From NCBI RefSeq assembly GCF_018131075.1, contig NZ_JAFCLS010000029.1:1-64000 (forward strand): a stretch of 64,000 bases of DNA, written 5' to 3'. The notes under the pieces are model-generated. The model was not told where the DNA came from, searched no databases, and was given only the letters and a program-made list of their open reading frames with translations. The DNA is from Bradyrhizobium sp. JYMT SZCCT0428 (GTDB lineage Bacteria; Pseudomonadota; Alphaproteobacteria; Rhizobiales; Xanthobacteraceae). Every line of letters starts with the position of its first letter. Position 1 is the first letter of the stretch. The position numbers were made by a program, and so were the translations under genes. Shown here in pieces: positions 56,271 to 64,000 of this stretch.

Positions 56271-57539
56271 CTAGCGCCAGAAGAAGAACCCGCCTCTCGG
56301 CTGCGGTTCGATCGGCGCCGGCGGACGCGGCTTTCTGGGACGCGGCGGCGGCGGTGGTGGCGGCTCGGCCGATGACGTCTCCTGGCTGCCAGAGCCGTCG
56401 TCGGGCAACCTGACCGACAGCAGCAGGTTGGATTCATGCGTGCGCCAGCGATAGCCGATACCGAAATCCATCGGCTGCGCGCGCCTGAACAGCTCGGCAT
56501 AGGATTGCTGATATCGTCCAGGGAACTCGTCGATCGGGCCGGCATAACGGCCGAACGGAAAGAAGCGCCATTTCTTCGGGCTGTAGTAGTGAAGCGGAAC
56601 GCCGGAATCGTCCTGGATGATGGTGGCGCTGTTGGCGAGGATGTAATCACGTACCGTGGTGAAATTGCCAAAGTGCAGCAAATAGGACGCGCTCTTGATC
56701 AGGCTGTTGCCGGGCGCCAGCGTCGAACAGAACTTCAGGAAGCCCGTGACCTTGACGCCGGAATTGGAAAGATCGGTCGAGAAATAATACAGCGTCTTTT
56801 CCGCGCCGTCGCTGCCGGCGAAGACGATGCGCGTGCCGCGCACCGCGTTCGGCCCGGGGTTCTCGTTGCCGAAATACGCCGCGCCCTTGTCGTCCAGCGC
56901 CACCGGCGTGACGCTGCGGATGGTCTTGCCCGAGCGCGCCAGGAACACATAGAGGACCGGCAAGGTGCCGTTGATCTGGCCGGCACTCAGATCGGTCTTC
57001 ATCTGCTTGGTGATGAAGAAGCTGAAGCTCAGGATCGAACTCAGCGAACGTTCCACGCTGTGGAGCGCGGCGCCGACGCCGCCGCGCGGCAGTCTCGTCA
57101 GATCCGGCACCGAGCCCGGCGGCTCGAGCGCGCTCAGCACATAGGTCGACGCCTTTGAGTAGAACGCGTTGGCATAGAGGAAGTCCGGCCCCGAGAACAT
57201 GTAGAACATGGTCGGCCGCGGCGCCGCCAGATTGCTGTCCGCCCAGGCGCGGATCTTCGACAATTGCCGTTGCTCGAGCTGCGCGAACGCATTGTCGAAG
57301 AATTTGGCGTGGCGCTGCCAGGCCGGCTCCCTGGTCAGCGGCATCAGCGGCGAGTCGGCCGAGGGCATCATGCCGGCGAGAAACCTGGCGGTATCGTCGG
57401 CGGTTGCCGGGTCGGCGGCACGCGCGGGCAACATCACCACGATCAACATCGCGGCCACCAGCACTACGATTCTCAACGAGGCAATTCTCACCGCGGCAAT
57501 TTTCAACGAGGCAATTTTCAACGAGGCGTGCATCTTCAT
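56271..57539 (-). CDS. Secreted hypothetical protein with repeat-expanded signal segment
   Basis: A 422-aa protein. Its first 24 residues are repeats of ASLKI (ASLKI, ASLKI, AAVRI, ASLRI) encoded by 15-bp tandem units, followed by a hydrophobic VVLVAAMLIVVMLPARA. The mature part (residues 40-370) has helices and strands with LYYFSTDLSNSGVKVTGFLKF and DFGIGYRWRTHESNLLLSV, and a Pro-rich C-terminal tail (PPPPPPPRPRKPRPP). A caspase or peptidase motif is not seen. It begins 4 bp inside the permease stop (ATGA), so it is coupled to the permease. Confidence 0.6.
   Translation of the reverse strand: MKMHASLKIASLKIAAVRIASLRIVVLVAAMLIVVMLPARAADPATADDTARFLAGMMPSADSPLMPLTREPAWQRHAKFFDNAFAQLEQRQLSKIRAWADSNLAAPRPTMFYMFSGPDFLYANAFYSKASTYVLSALEPPGSVPDLTRLPRGGVGAALHSVERSLSSILSFSFFITKQMKTDLSAGQINGTLPVLYVFLARSGKTIRSVTPVALDDKGAAYFGNENPGPNAVRGTRIVFAGSDGAEKTLYYFSTDLSNSGVKVTGFLKFCSTLAPGNSLIKSASYLLHFGNFTTVRDYILANSATIIQDDSGVPLHYYSPKKWRFFPFGRYAGPIDEFPGRYQQSYAELFRRAQPMDFGIGYRWRTHESNLLLSVRLPDDGSGSQETSSAEPPPPPPPRPRKPRPPAPIEPQPRGGFFFWR
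57472..57531. repeat. Four 15-bp tandem units in a signal segment
   Basis: Units start at 57472, 57487, 57502 and 57517 (type CTCAACGAGGCAATT). They encode pentapeptide repeats in the hydrophobic N-terminus of the 56271 protein, keeping the frame. Confidence 0.75.
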
Positions 57540-58909
57540 TCGCTGCCCGCAGACGCGGCCACCGGGCCCGGATCGGCCCGCTTTCGGAAAACGGCGTAAA
57601 TCAGAAGCCCTGAAAGCATGATCAAAACACCAAGGAACACCCGCAGCGGTTGTTCGGTCAAAAGATAGTACATCATGAAGCCGGTCACGAGCAGGAATAC
57701 CAGCGGGGTGACCGGGTATCCCCAGGCGCGATAGGGTCGCGGCAGGTCGGGATGCGTGATGCGCAGCTTGATGACGCCGAGCACGGTGAAGAACGAACAG
57801 AACAACAATGCGAACTGGATGAATTCGAGCACGGCTTCAAAACTGCGCGTGAACAGCATCAGGCTCGCCACCGTCAGCTGAAAGAGAATGGCCCAGGCCG
57901 GCGCGCCGCCGGTCGACCGGCGCGCGAACGGGCGCAGCACCGGAATGTCCTCGCCCATGGTCATCATCACGCGCGGTCCGATCCACATCATCGCGCTGAT
58001 CGAGGAGATCAGCCCGAAGCAGATCATCGCGCCGACGATGCGGCCGCCGAACTCGCCGAAGATGTAACTGCCGGAGACGCGGGCAACGTCGAGCTGGCCC
58101 GCCAGCTTGTCGATCGGCGCCGAGTGCAGGAACACCGCGTTCAGCGCCACATACAGCACCAGCACGATCAGCGTCCCCGTCAGCATCGCGCGCGGCACGT
58201 TGCGCTCCGGATCGTGCACCTCGCCGATGATGTAGGTCGCCGCATTCCAGCCCGAGAACGAATACATCACGAACACCAGGCTGATCGCGAACGGCGCGCT
58301 GACGATGTGGGAGAAGTCGGACGCCGACGGCGCGAACGACAACGGCTGTGGCGTCGCCATCAGAAATCCGGCGACCAGGAAGGCCACGATCAGCAGCACC
58401 TTGAGGATGGTCGCGATCAACTGGAAGGTGCTGGAGTGCCTGACGCCGGTGAGCTGCACCAGCGACACCAGCCAGACCACGCCGATGGCGAGTGCCAGCG
58501 GTGGCGCGTCCGGAAAGACCGATTTGCCGTATTCGCCGAACGCCATCGCGGCGAGTGCGACGGGCGCCGCAAAACCGACCGTCGCCGACACCCAGCCCGC
58601 CACAAAACCGAAGGCCGGGTGAAAGGCGCGGCCGAGAAAGTTGTACTCGCCGCTCGAGCGCGGAAACATCGCCCCGAGCTCGCTATAGGCAAACACCCCG
58701 CACAGCGCGACGATACCGCCGACGGTCCACAGCAACAGGATCGAGAAGCCGGAAGGGATGTCCTTGACCTGAAATCCCAGGCTGGTGAAGACGCCAACGC
58801 CGACCATGTCGGCAACGACGATGGAGATCGCTACCACGACCGAAATGGTCGAGCCGCCGCCGGGACGCGGGCCGGACCATGCCGCGCTGCCCGTTTCTGA
58901 TGCCGCCAT
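57536..58909 (-). CDS. APC-superfamily amino acid permease
   Basis: A 457-aa membrane protein with about 12 helices. The N-terminal helix VVAISIVVADMVGVGVFTSLGFQVKDIPSGFSILLLW carries the APC glycine motif GVGVF (GxGxF), followed by SSGEYNFLGRAFHPAFGFVAGWV and AMWIGPRVMMTMGED. Closest in style to broad-specificity transporters of the basic/neutral amino acid type. The start at 58909 begins just before the hydrophobic core; an ATG at 58948 would add 13 residues. Confidence 0.8.
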   Translation of the reverse strand: MAASETGSAAWSGPRPGGGSTISVVVAISIVVADMVGVGVFTSLGFQVKDIPSGFSILLLWTVGGIVALCGVFAYSELGAMFPRSSGEYNFLGRAFHPAFGFVAGWVSATVGFAAPVALAAMAFGEYGKSVFPDAPPLALAIGVVWLVSLVQLTGVRHSSTFQLIATILKVLLIVAFLVAGFLMATPQPLSFAPSASDFSHIVSAPFAISLVFVMYSFSGWNAATYIIGEVHDPERNVPRAMLTGTLIVLVLYVALNAVFLHSAPIDKLAGQLDVARVSGSYIFGEFGGRIVGAMICFGLISSISAMMWIGPRVMMTMGEDIPVLRPFARRSTGGAPAWAILFQLTVASLMLFTRSFEAVLEFIQFALLFCSFFTVLGVIKLRITHPDLPRPYRAWGYPVTPLVFLLVTGFMMYYLLTEQPLRVFLGVLIMLSGLLIYAVFRKRADPGPVAASAGSE

Positions 58910-59238
58910 TTCGACCGTACCTTCAGCGCCGCACGCCTGAACCCTCATGGTGCAGGCTGGCGCCGCCCAATTCAAGCAGCGTTAACAACGATTTAAATCA
59001 GGCAGAGATTTGGGTATCCAGATACCCAACGATCTCTTCGGCCTTTGCAGTGCACCCCGACATTGCGAAAACAAGATGGCGGGGGCTCACAATCAGGACA
59101 CGATTGGATGGTCTCCTCGGGACTTCCGGATGTGGGGAGCTTTCTCCGGAAGCTTAACGTCGCCTAAACACGATCGAGGTACGCCGGTTAACGGTGGATC
59201 TTGGGTGGTTCTCAGGTGGTCCTTGGGGCACGGGGTGG

Positions 59239-60543
59239 ATGGTCGGAGCGGATCCGAAATTCCAGATAGATCATCGCGCGAACCGGGTGATTTCCCCGGC
59301 GACGCAGCGCCATGCTCAGCCCCGGCATGCCCATCCTCGTCGTTGGCGCTGGGTCGCCGTCGCTTCGCTTTTTGCACCCCTGTCCTTTGTCCTAGTTCAA
59401 TGCGGCAAGGCGCCCAGCGCGGACATGCTGGCAGCGAACGCCCACGCCACCGCCGGCGACAGTTTTGAAGACCGCTTCCCGCAGCCGCGATTCGCCGACC
59501 GTTTCCCGACCGCCAGCGAAAGCCTACAACAGGTACAGCAGCAAGTTGCGTTGGCCCCGGCGCAACGCAAGGTGCGAACCGAGCCGGTCAGGGTCGCCTC
59601 GCTCAATCCCACGCTGACGCTTCCGCGCCAGAGCGAGCGCGAAGAACTGACCACGCTGGTCAGCATGAAATCCTCCGCCTTCCCCTATTTCGGCACCAAT
59701 CCGCGCTCCGAGGCGCCGTTCCTCAACATCACCAAGGGCGATCGCAAGGGCCATCGCAGCTATGGCGGCCGGGTCTATTGGCAGGATGAGACCTACAATG
59801 ACAGCCGCGTGCTGGTGCACGTCCCCGAGACCTTCGACGTCCGCAAGCCCGGCGTGATCGTGGTGTTCTTCCACGGCAACGGCGCGACGCTGGAACGCGA
59901 TGTCCGCGACCGCCAATTGGTGCCGCAGCAGATTTCGGATTCCGGTGTGAACGCCGTGCTGCTGGCGCCGCAGCTGGCGGTGAACGCCGCCGATTCCAGC
60001 GCCGGCAAGTTCTGGCAGCCCGGCGGCTTCAAACGCTTCATGGACGAGTCGGCGACCCACCTCGCCCGCCTCACCGGCGATCCGAAATCGGCGCAGGCGT
60101 TCGCCAACATGCCGATCGTAATTGTCGGCTATAGCGGCGGCTTCCTGCCGACCGCCTGGAGCCTCGACGTCGGTGGCGCGACCAACCGCGTCCGCGGCGT
60201 GTTCCTGCTCGACGCCGTCTATGGCGAACTCGACAAGTTCGCCAGCTGGATCGCGAACAACCGCTCCGGCTTCTTCGTCAGCTCCTACACCCGCTACACC
60301 AAGCGCCGGGACCAGGAACTGATGTCGATGCTGCGCGACAAGGGAATCACCGTCACCGAGAACATGGACGGGCCGCTGCGGCCCGGCAGCGTCGTGTTCG
60401 TGCAGACGCGGGACGGCATCACCCATCGCAGCTACGTCACGCAGGCCTGGACCGAGCATCCGGTCAAGGACGTGCTGGTCAAGATGGCGGCTTCGCCACA
60501 GCTGACCCGGATCGCCAGCGCGCCGTCACCCGCGAACCGGTAA
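59239..60543 (+). CDS. Secreted/lipid-anchored alpha/beta hydrolase-fold protein
   Basis: A 434-aa protein whose N-terminal helix ends in VLVQC, a plausible lipobox. The domain has VLVHVPETFDVRKPGVIVVFFHGNGATLERDV (oxyanion), IVIVGYSGGFLPTAWSLDVG (Ser nucleophile in GYSGG) and a C-terminal HRSYVTQAW with the putative His. A GTG at 59194 would extend the N-terminus by 15 residues. Typical of uncharacterised bacterial esterase-like proteins; substrate unknown. Confidence 0.65.
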   Translation: MVGADPKFQIDHRANRVISPATQRHAQPRHAHPRRWRWVAVASLFAPLSFVLVQCGKAPSADMLAANAHATAGDSFEDRFPQPRFADRFPTASESLQQVQQQVALAPAQRKVRTEPVRVASLNPTLTLPRQSEREELTTLVSMKSSAFPYFGTNPRSEAPFLNITKGDRKGHRSYGGRVYWQDETYNDSRVLVHVPETFDVRKPGVIVVFFHGNGATLERDVRDRQLVPQQISDSGVNAVLLAPQLAVNAADSSAGKFWQPGGFKRFMDESATHLARLTGDPKSAQAFANMPIVIVGYSGGFLPTAWSLDVGGATNRVRGVFLLDAVYGELDKFASWIANNRSGFFVSSYTRYTKRRDQELMSMLRDKGITVTENMDGPLRPGSVVFVQTRDGITHRSYVTQAWTEHPVKDVLVKMAASPQLTRIASAPSPANR

Positions 60544-60714
60544 TCGGTCGCAGCTTTGCGCTGACATCACTTCCACCTTCCCATCATACCGCTGAATTCC
60601 GCTGATCGAATTGTGATGTTGATGGCCCGACGATTTAGGGCGTGCAGCATTGTTTGGCATGGGCTCGAGCCATAGGGTGTAGCCATTGGGGAATACAACT
60701 TCCGGGGATGGATT

Positions 60715-61041
60715 TTGCAAGAAGGCTTATGCAAGGTTGAATTTCATACGGTTCATGGAACCGGCACCGGCGTGATTTACGCCTGCGGCGGCAAGCTTCG
60801 GGGTGGCAATTCGGCATTCGCGTTCATCGGCAATTACACCGACAAGGGCGACGGCATTCAGGTCAAGATCAGCACGCAACGCCACAACCCCGATCCTGCC
60901 TTCAAGCCGCTGTTCGGGACCGACATGGTCACGCTGACGCTGAAGGGGGCCGACAACGGCAGCATGATCGACTTCGAAGGCACCGCCCTGCAATTGCCTG
61001 GCGTCACCTTCAAGGCCGTGCTGACGCGGATGGCGGATTAG
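60715..61041 (+). CDS. GrlR-like small regulatory protein
   Basis: A 108-aa beta-rich protein: GLCKVEFHTVHGTGTGVIYACGGKLRGGNSAFAFIGNYTDKGDGIQVKIS and LTLKGADNGSMIDFEGTALQLPG, matching the GrlR fold (lipocalin-like barrel), known as a negative regulator of type III secretion in enterobacteria and found as orphans in rhizobia. TTG start with GGGGAT five bases upstream. Confidence 0.6.
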   Translation: MQEGLCKVEFHTVHGTGTGVIYACGGKLRGGNSAFAFIGNYTDKGDGIQVKISTQRHNPDPAFKPLFGTDMVTLTLKGADNGSMIDFEGTALQLPGVTFKAVLTRMAD

Positions 61042-61069
61042 CGTCCCTCTTTAGGCTCCCTCTTGCGGG

Positions 61070-62973
61070 TCACCTGTTCACGAAGAAAAAGTCGTCGCGT
61101 CCGGGTAGCGAACCATATGTGTACGGCTCCTGCCGTCCGGCGGTCGCCTCCATCACGTCATCGCGGACGAGGCGGAACAGCTTGTTGATCTCGACGCCCG
61201 GCGTCGCGATCCGCTGCACGACCGCGACGGCAAACGGCGAATAGTCCCCTCGCCGTCCAGCGCGGTCTCGCCATGCTTGGCCGCGTAGACCACCAGCGAT
61301 GCGCCCTGCACCTTGACCTCGCCGAGCCCGCGGCCGACCGACCGCGTCTTCGCGCCGCGCGTGTCGCCTTCGTTCGAAGCCGGCGCCGGCGCGGCGGCAG
61401 CCGTCGGCGAAGTTGCCGTTGATGCATTCGCAAACGGATTGTCCCGGCAGGCATCGAGCATCACGAGCTTGAGCTTCTTGGCGCCGTCGATGGCCGCCAT
61501 CACCTGATCCAGCGGCATGGCCTCGAACAGGGCGTCGCGGCCGGATGCCAGTTTGGCATCGACCGGTATCAGGTAATTGACGCCATTCACCTCGATTCCG
61601 TGGCCGGCATAATAGACCATCGCCCAGTCGGACTTGTCGGCGGCCGCCGCGAACGTGCGCAGCGCCTCGGTCATCTTCTCGCGCGTGACGCCGATGGCGA
61701 CCGTGACGCTGTCGAAGCCGATCGCGCGCAACGTGCTCGCAATTTTTTCCGCGTCACGGCCCGGGTTCTCGAGCGCCCTTACCGATTTATAGGCGGAATT
61801 GCCGATGATCAGCGCGGCCCGGCGGCCTTGTTTTGCCGCCGTCGCCTTGGCCGCTGCCGGCGCCACGACGGGGACGGCAACGGGCGGGGTCGGCACCGAA
61901 TTCGTCGAGGCCGCCCTGATGGGGACCGGAAGGATGGTCGGCTGCGGCACACCGGAGGAAAGCGCCGCAAGACGCGCCTCGGCCGTTTCACGCGCGGATT
62001 TCGACAGGTCGCCCCGGCCGGAATTCTCGCTGATCGACAGCGCCGTTCGGAACTCGGATTTCGCGCGCTCGAGATCGCCGGTGCGTTCGAACGTCAGTCC
62101 GCGGCCGGTGAGCGCCGGCGCGAAGTCCGGTTCGATCCGGACAGCCTGGTTGAAGTCGGAAAGCGCCCGGTCGTATTCGCCCATGTAACGCAGCGTCTCG
62201 CCGCGCAGCGTCAGGCCAAGGGCGATGCCGGGGCCGCCGGCGTAAAGCTCGATGGCGCGGTCCTGGTCCTGCAACGCACGCTCGAGGTTTCCGGTGCGAC
62301 GCCAGGCATCGCCGCGATTGGCATAATATTTGGCGTTCTTGGGCGCAAGCTTGATCGCAACGCCGAAATCGGCGGCCGCCTTTTCATACTCCCCCATCGT
62401 CTTCAGGATCAGCGCCCGGTTGTTGTAGGCCGAGGCGCGATAGGGGTCATTGTTGATCAGGGAGATCGACTTGTTGATATCGGCAAGCGCCGCCGCGTAG
62501 TCCCCCTTGTCGCTGAGCATGTTGGCCCGCTGGTTATAGACCGCGGGATCGCGGGGCAGAATCGCAGCGGCTTCGTTCAGCACCTCGATGCCGCGATCGA
62601 AATCGCCCTTGCAGTGCTGCCAGTAGTACGAGATCCACAAATGCAGATCGTAATAGGCAGAGCTCTTCCTGGAGGGCGAGACGTCCTTGGCGCGCATCAG
62701 GTCGGCAAAGCCCGCGTCGCATTTCTTCTGGTTGAGGAGGCTCTGCGCGCGGTACGACAGCGCCAGCGCCAGCTTCGCCGGGGACCGGCTGGAATCGATC
62801 AGGATCGTGCAGGCGGCAACACGGTCATCCAGTTCGCTGTTGCTCTTCAGCGGACCGACCTTGCAGCCGCTTGGCTGCTCGCGAGCGATCGCATTGTCCG
62901 GCGATGCCAGCCCCACGGCCGCGAACTGAAGCGCCGCTAAAGCGGCATAGGCCGCGGTATTGCCTACCCTCAC
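61070..62973 (-). pseudogene. Frameshifted TPR plus caspase-fold secreted protein
   Basis: From GTG 62973 (GAGGGGG upstream) a signal peptide (RVGNTAAYAALAALQFAAVGLA) is followed by about seven TPR repeats (residues 60-330) and a caspase fold: RRAALIIGNSAYKSVRALENPGRDAEKIA, YYAGHGIEVNGVNYLIP (His) and VMLDACRDNPFANAS (Cys). Near 61246-61249 (a C4 run on the plus strand) the frame breaks: it continues as Arg/Ser-rich nonsense to a stop at 61153. A one-base shift there restores DYSPFAVAVVQRIA and FFFVNR to a stop at 61070-61072, as in family members. The break could be a real loss, a phase-variation run or a sequencing error. Confidence 0.7.
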
Positions 62974-63304
62974 GATGCCCCCTCGGATTCCCCACGGGCG
63001 AGAGAAGCACGCGAACCTGGTCTTGTCACGATGGCGCCGTGTGGAACTTTGGCGTCGTGCCCGCTTGCATCTCACGCGTCAGCGCGACGCGACGCCGTCA
63101 CGCGCGCCGATCGCCTGCACGGTGGTTTTCGGCGGCGGACAGGTCGCCAGCAAGAGACCTCACAGGAGCGGGATACGTGTCATCGCAGGGATCGGGCCGC
63201 CGATTTTCTTGATATTGCCCGATTGCAGGAGCCGAATCCCCTGCTATACCGCCTGTTCCCGCTTACCTGCGCTCGTTCGCAGGAGTGAGCTCAAGGAGAC
63301 GCCA
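62974..63304. other. Upstream region of thrS
   Basis: About 330 bp between the divergent caspase gene and thrS, with a small hairpin (CTGCG/CGCAG) near 63271-63287 and no further gene. No T-box or riboswitch is recognised. Confidence 0.4.
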
Positions 63305-64000
63305 ATGCCTGACAGCAATGCACCCGCACCGGGATTCCAATTTGGCCTTGCGAACTTGAAACCGGCCGAACCCGTGCAAAAAATCACCCTCACCTTCCCC
63401 GATGGCGCCAGGCGCGAATTTCCTCAAGGTATTACCGGGCTCGAGATCGCCAAGGGCATCTCGCCGTCGCTGGCCAAGCGCACGGTCGCGATGGCGCTCG
63501 ATGGCGTGGTCGCCGACCTCAACGATCCGATCTCGGGCGATGCCAGGATCGAGTTCGTCAACCGCGACGACCCCCGCGCGCTGGAACTGATCCGGCATGA
63601 CGCCGCCCACGTGCTCGCCGAAGCGGTGCAGTCGCTGTGGCCGGGCACGCAGGTCACCATCGGCCCGGTGATCGAGAACGGCTTCTATTACGACTTCTTC
63701 CGCAACGAGCCGTTCACGCCGGAAGATTTCGCCGCGATCGAAAAGAAGATGCGCGAGATCGTCGCGCGCGACCAACCCTTCACCAAGGAAGTCTGGTCGC
63801 GCGAGAAGACCAAACAGGTGTTCCGCGACAAGGGCGAAGCCTTCAAGGTCGAACTGGTCGACGCCATTCCCGGCGACGAGCCGATCAAGATCTATTTCCA
63901 GGGCGACTGGTTCGATCTCTGCCGCGGGCCGCACATGACCTCGACCGGCAAGGTCGGCAATGCGTTCAAGCTGATGAAGGTCGCGGGCGCCTATTGGCGC
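63305..64000 (+). CDS. thrS: Threonyl-tRNA synthetase, N-terminal part (runs off window)
   Basis: The first 232 residues of ThrRS, running past the window end. After a short N-terminal extension, residues about 25-85 form the TGS domain (KITLTFPDGARREFPQGITGLEIAKGIS, VAMALDGVVADLNDPI). The editing-domain-like second part follows with RHDAAHVLAEAVQ, VTIGPVIENGFYYDFFRNEPFTPEDFAAIEKKM and DLCRGPHMTSTGKVG. AAGGAG lies eight bases before the ATG. It ligates Thr to tRNA-Thr; its 3' part is outside. Confidence 0.95.
   Translation, partial: MPDSNAPAPGFQFGLANLKPAEPVQKITLTFPDGARREFPQGITGLEIAKGISPSLAKRTVAMALDGVVADLNDPISGDARIEFVNRDDPRALELIRHDAAHVLAEAVQSLWPGTQVTIGPVIENGFYYDFFRNEPFTPEDFAAIEKKMREIVARDQPFTKEVWSREKTKQVFRDKGEAFKVELVDAIPGDEPIKIYFQGDWFDLCRGPHMTSTGKVGNAFKLMKVAGAYWR

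Noticed and set aside
57650..58900. 416-codon plus-strand frame opposite the permease
   Set aside because: Highly charged sequence mirrors the permease codons; no domain or ribosome site.
59524..60459. Long antisense open frame opposite the hydrolase at 59239
   Set aside because: The plus strand has a signal/lipobox and a GYSGG nucleophile; the opposite frame shows only GC-driven amino acid bias.
61600..62940. 446-codon plus-strand frame opposite the TPR-caspase gene
   Set aside because: The minus strand encodes clear TPR and caspase motifs; the plus-strand frame is a shadow.

Overview
The window looks like a chromosomal segment of a Bradyrhizobium-type alphaproteobacterium. It is GC-rich, and its housekeeping genes (rlmB, nadK, folE, hisI, an IscU-like scaffold gene, yidD, thrS), its very small Bradyrhizobium-type secreted and membrane proteins, and its dispersed palindromic repeats all fit that group. 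The genus is inferred from remembered family resemblance; no database search was possible.

Layout. (a) 1-4656: accessory island next to the 3' end of tRNA-Tyr, a mosaic of short minus-strand genes: a Rap1a-like immunity protein, a beta-flower repeat protein, a ribbon-helix-helix (RHH) regulator, a DNA ligase fragment and an orphan DUF5989-like membrane peptide. (b) 4657-9660: core block with tRNA-Tyr, rlmB, small secreted proteins, a Ni/Co transporter-like protein and a dienelactone hydrolase. (c) 9664-18068: small integrated element in tRNA-Thr(TGT), bounded by perfect 46-bp direct repeats. It carries a translationally coupled operon around a replication-initiator-like protein, an RHH regulator with a paired operator, an acidic protein, an excisionase-like protein and a tyrosine recombinase. 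Four hairpins with an invariant ACAAAATGT centre and covarying arms lie at 15695-16102. (d) 18069-19927: remnant bounded by a third, degenerate att copy. (e) 20-32.4 kb: small secreted or membrane proteins, alpha/beta hydrolases, an outer-membrane barrel protein, an OhrR-like regulator divergent from a Tat-exported hydrolase, a TPR protein and a DosP-like oxygen-sensing c-di-GMP enzyme. (f) 32.4-35.3 kb: repeat-rich DNA, then orphan immunity/antitoxin-type genes (Tdi1-like, HigA-like, Imm26-like). (g) 35.3-46.2 kb: S10 peptidase, FecR-like/CHASE2-cyclase pair, NAD kinase, CheY-like and Hpt proteins, DUF2336 protein, secreted caspase-fold protein and lytic transglycosylase. (h) 46.3-52.6 kb: polar amino-acid ABC transporter with two paralogous binding proteins, RpiB-like isomerase, FadR-type regulator and a divergent Bug/TctC-type binding protein. 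(i) 52.6-64 kb: hisI, folE, IscU-like protein, ClpP-fold periplasmic protein, yidD, APC permease, lipid-anchored hydrolase, GrlR-like protein, a frameshifted TPR-caspase gene and the 5' part of thrS.

The most unusual signals are the covarying in-frame hairpins of the tRNA-Thr element, eight GANTC methylation sites within 107 bp at 23901-24007, the integrase reading frame without a standard start codon over its conserved N-terminus, and the frameshifted caspase gene.
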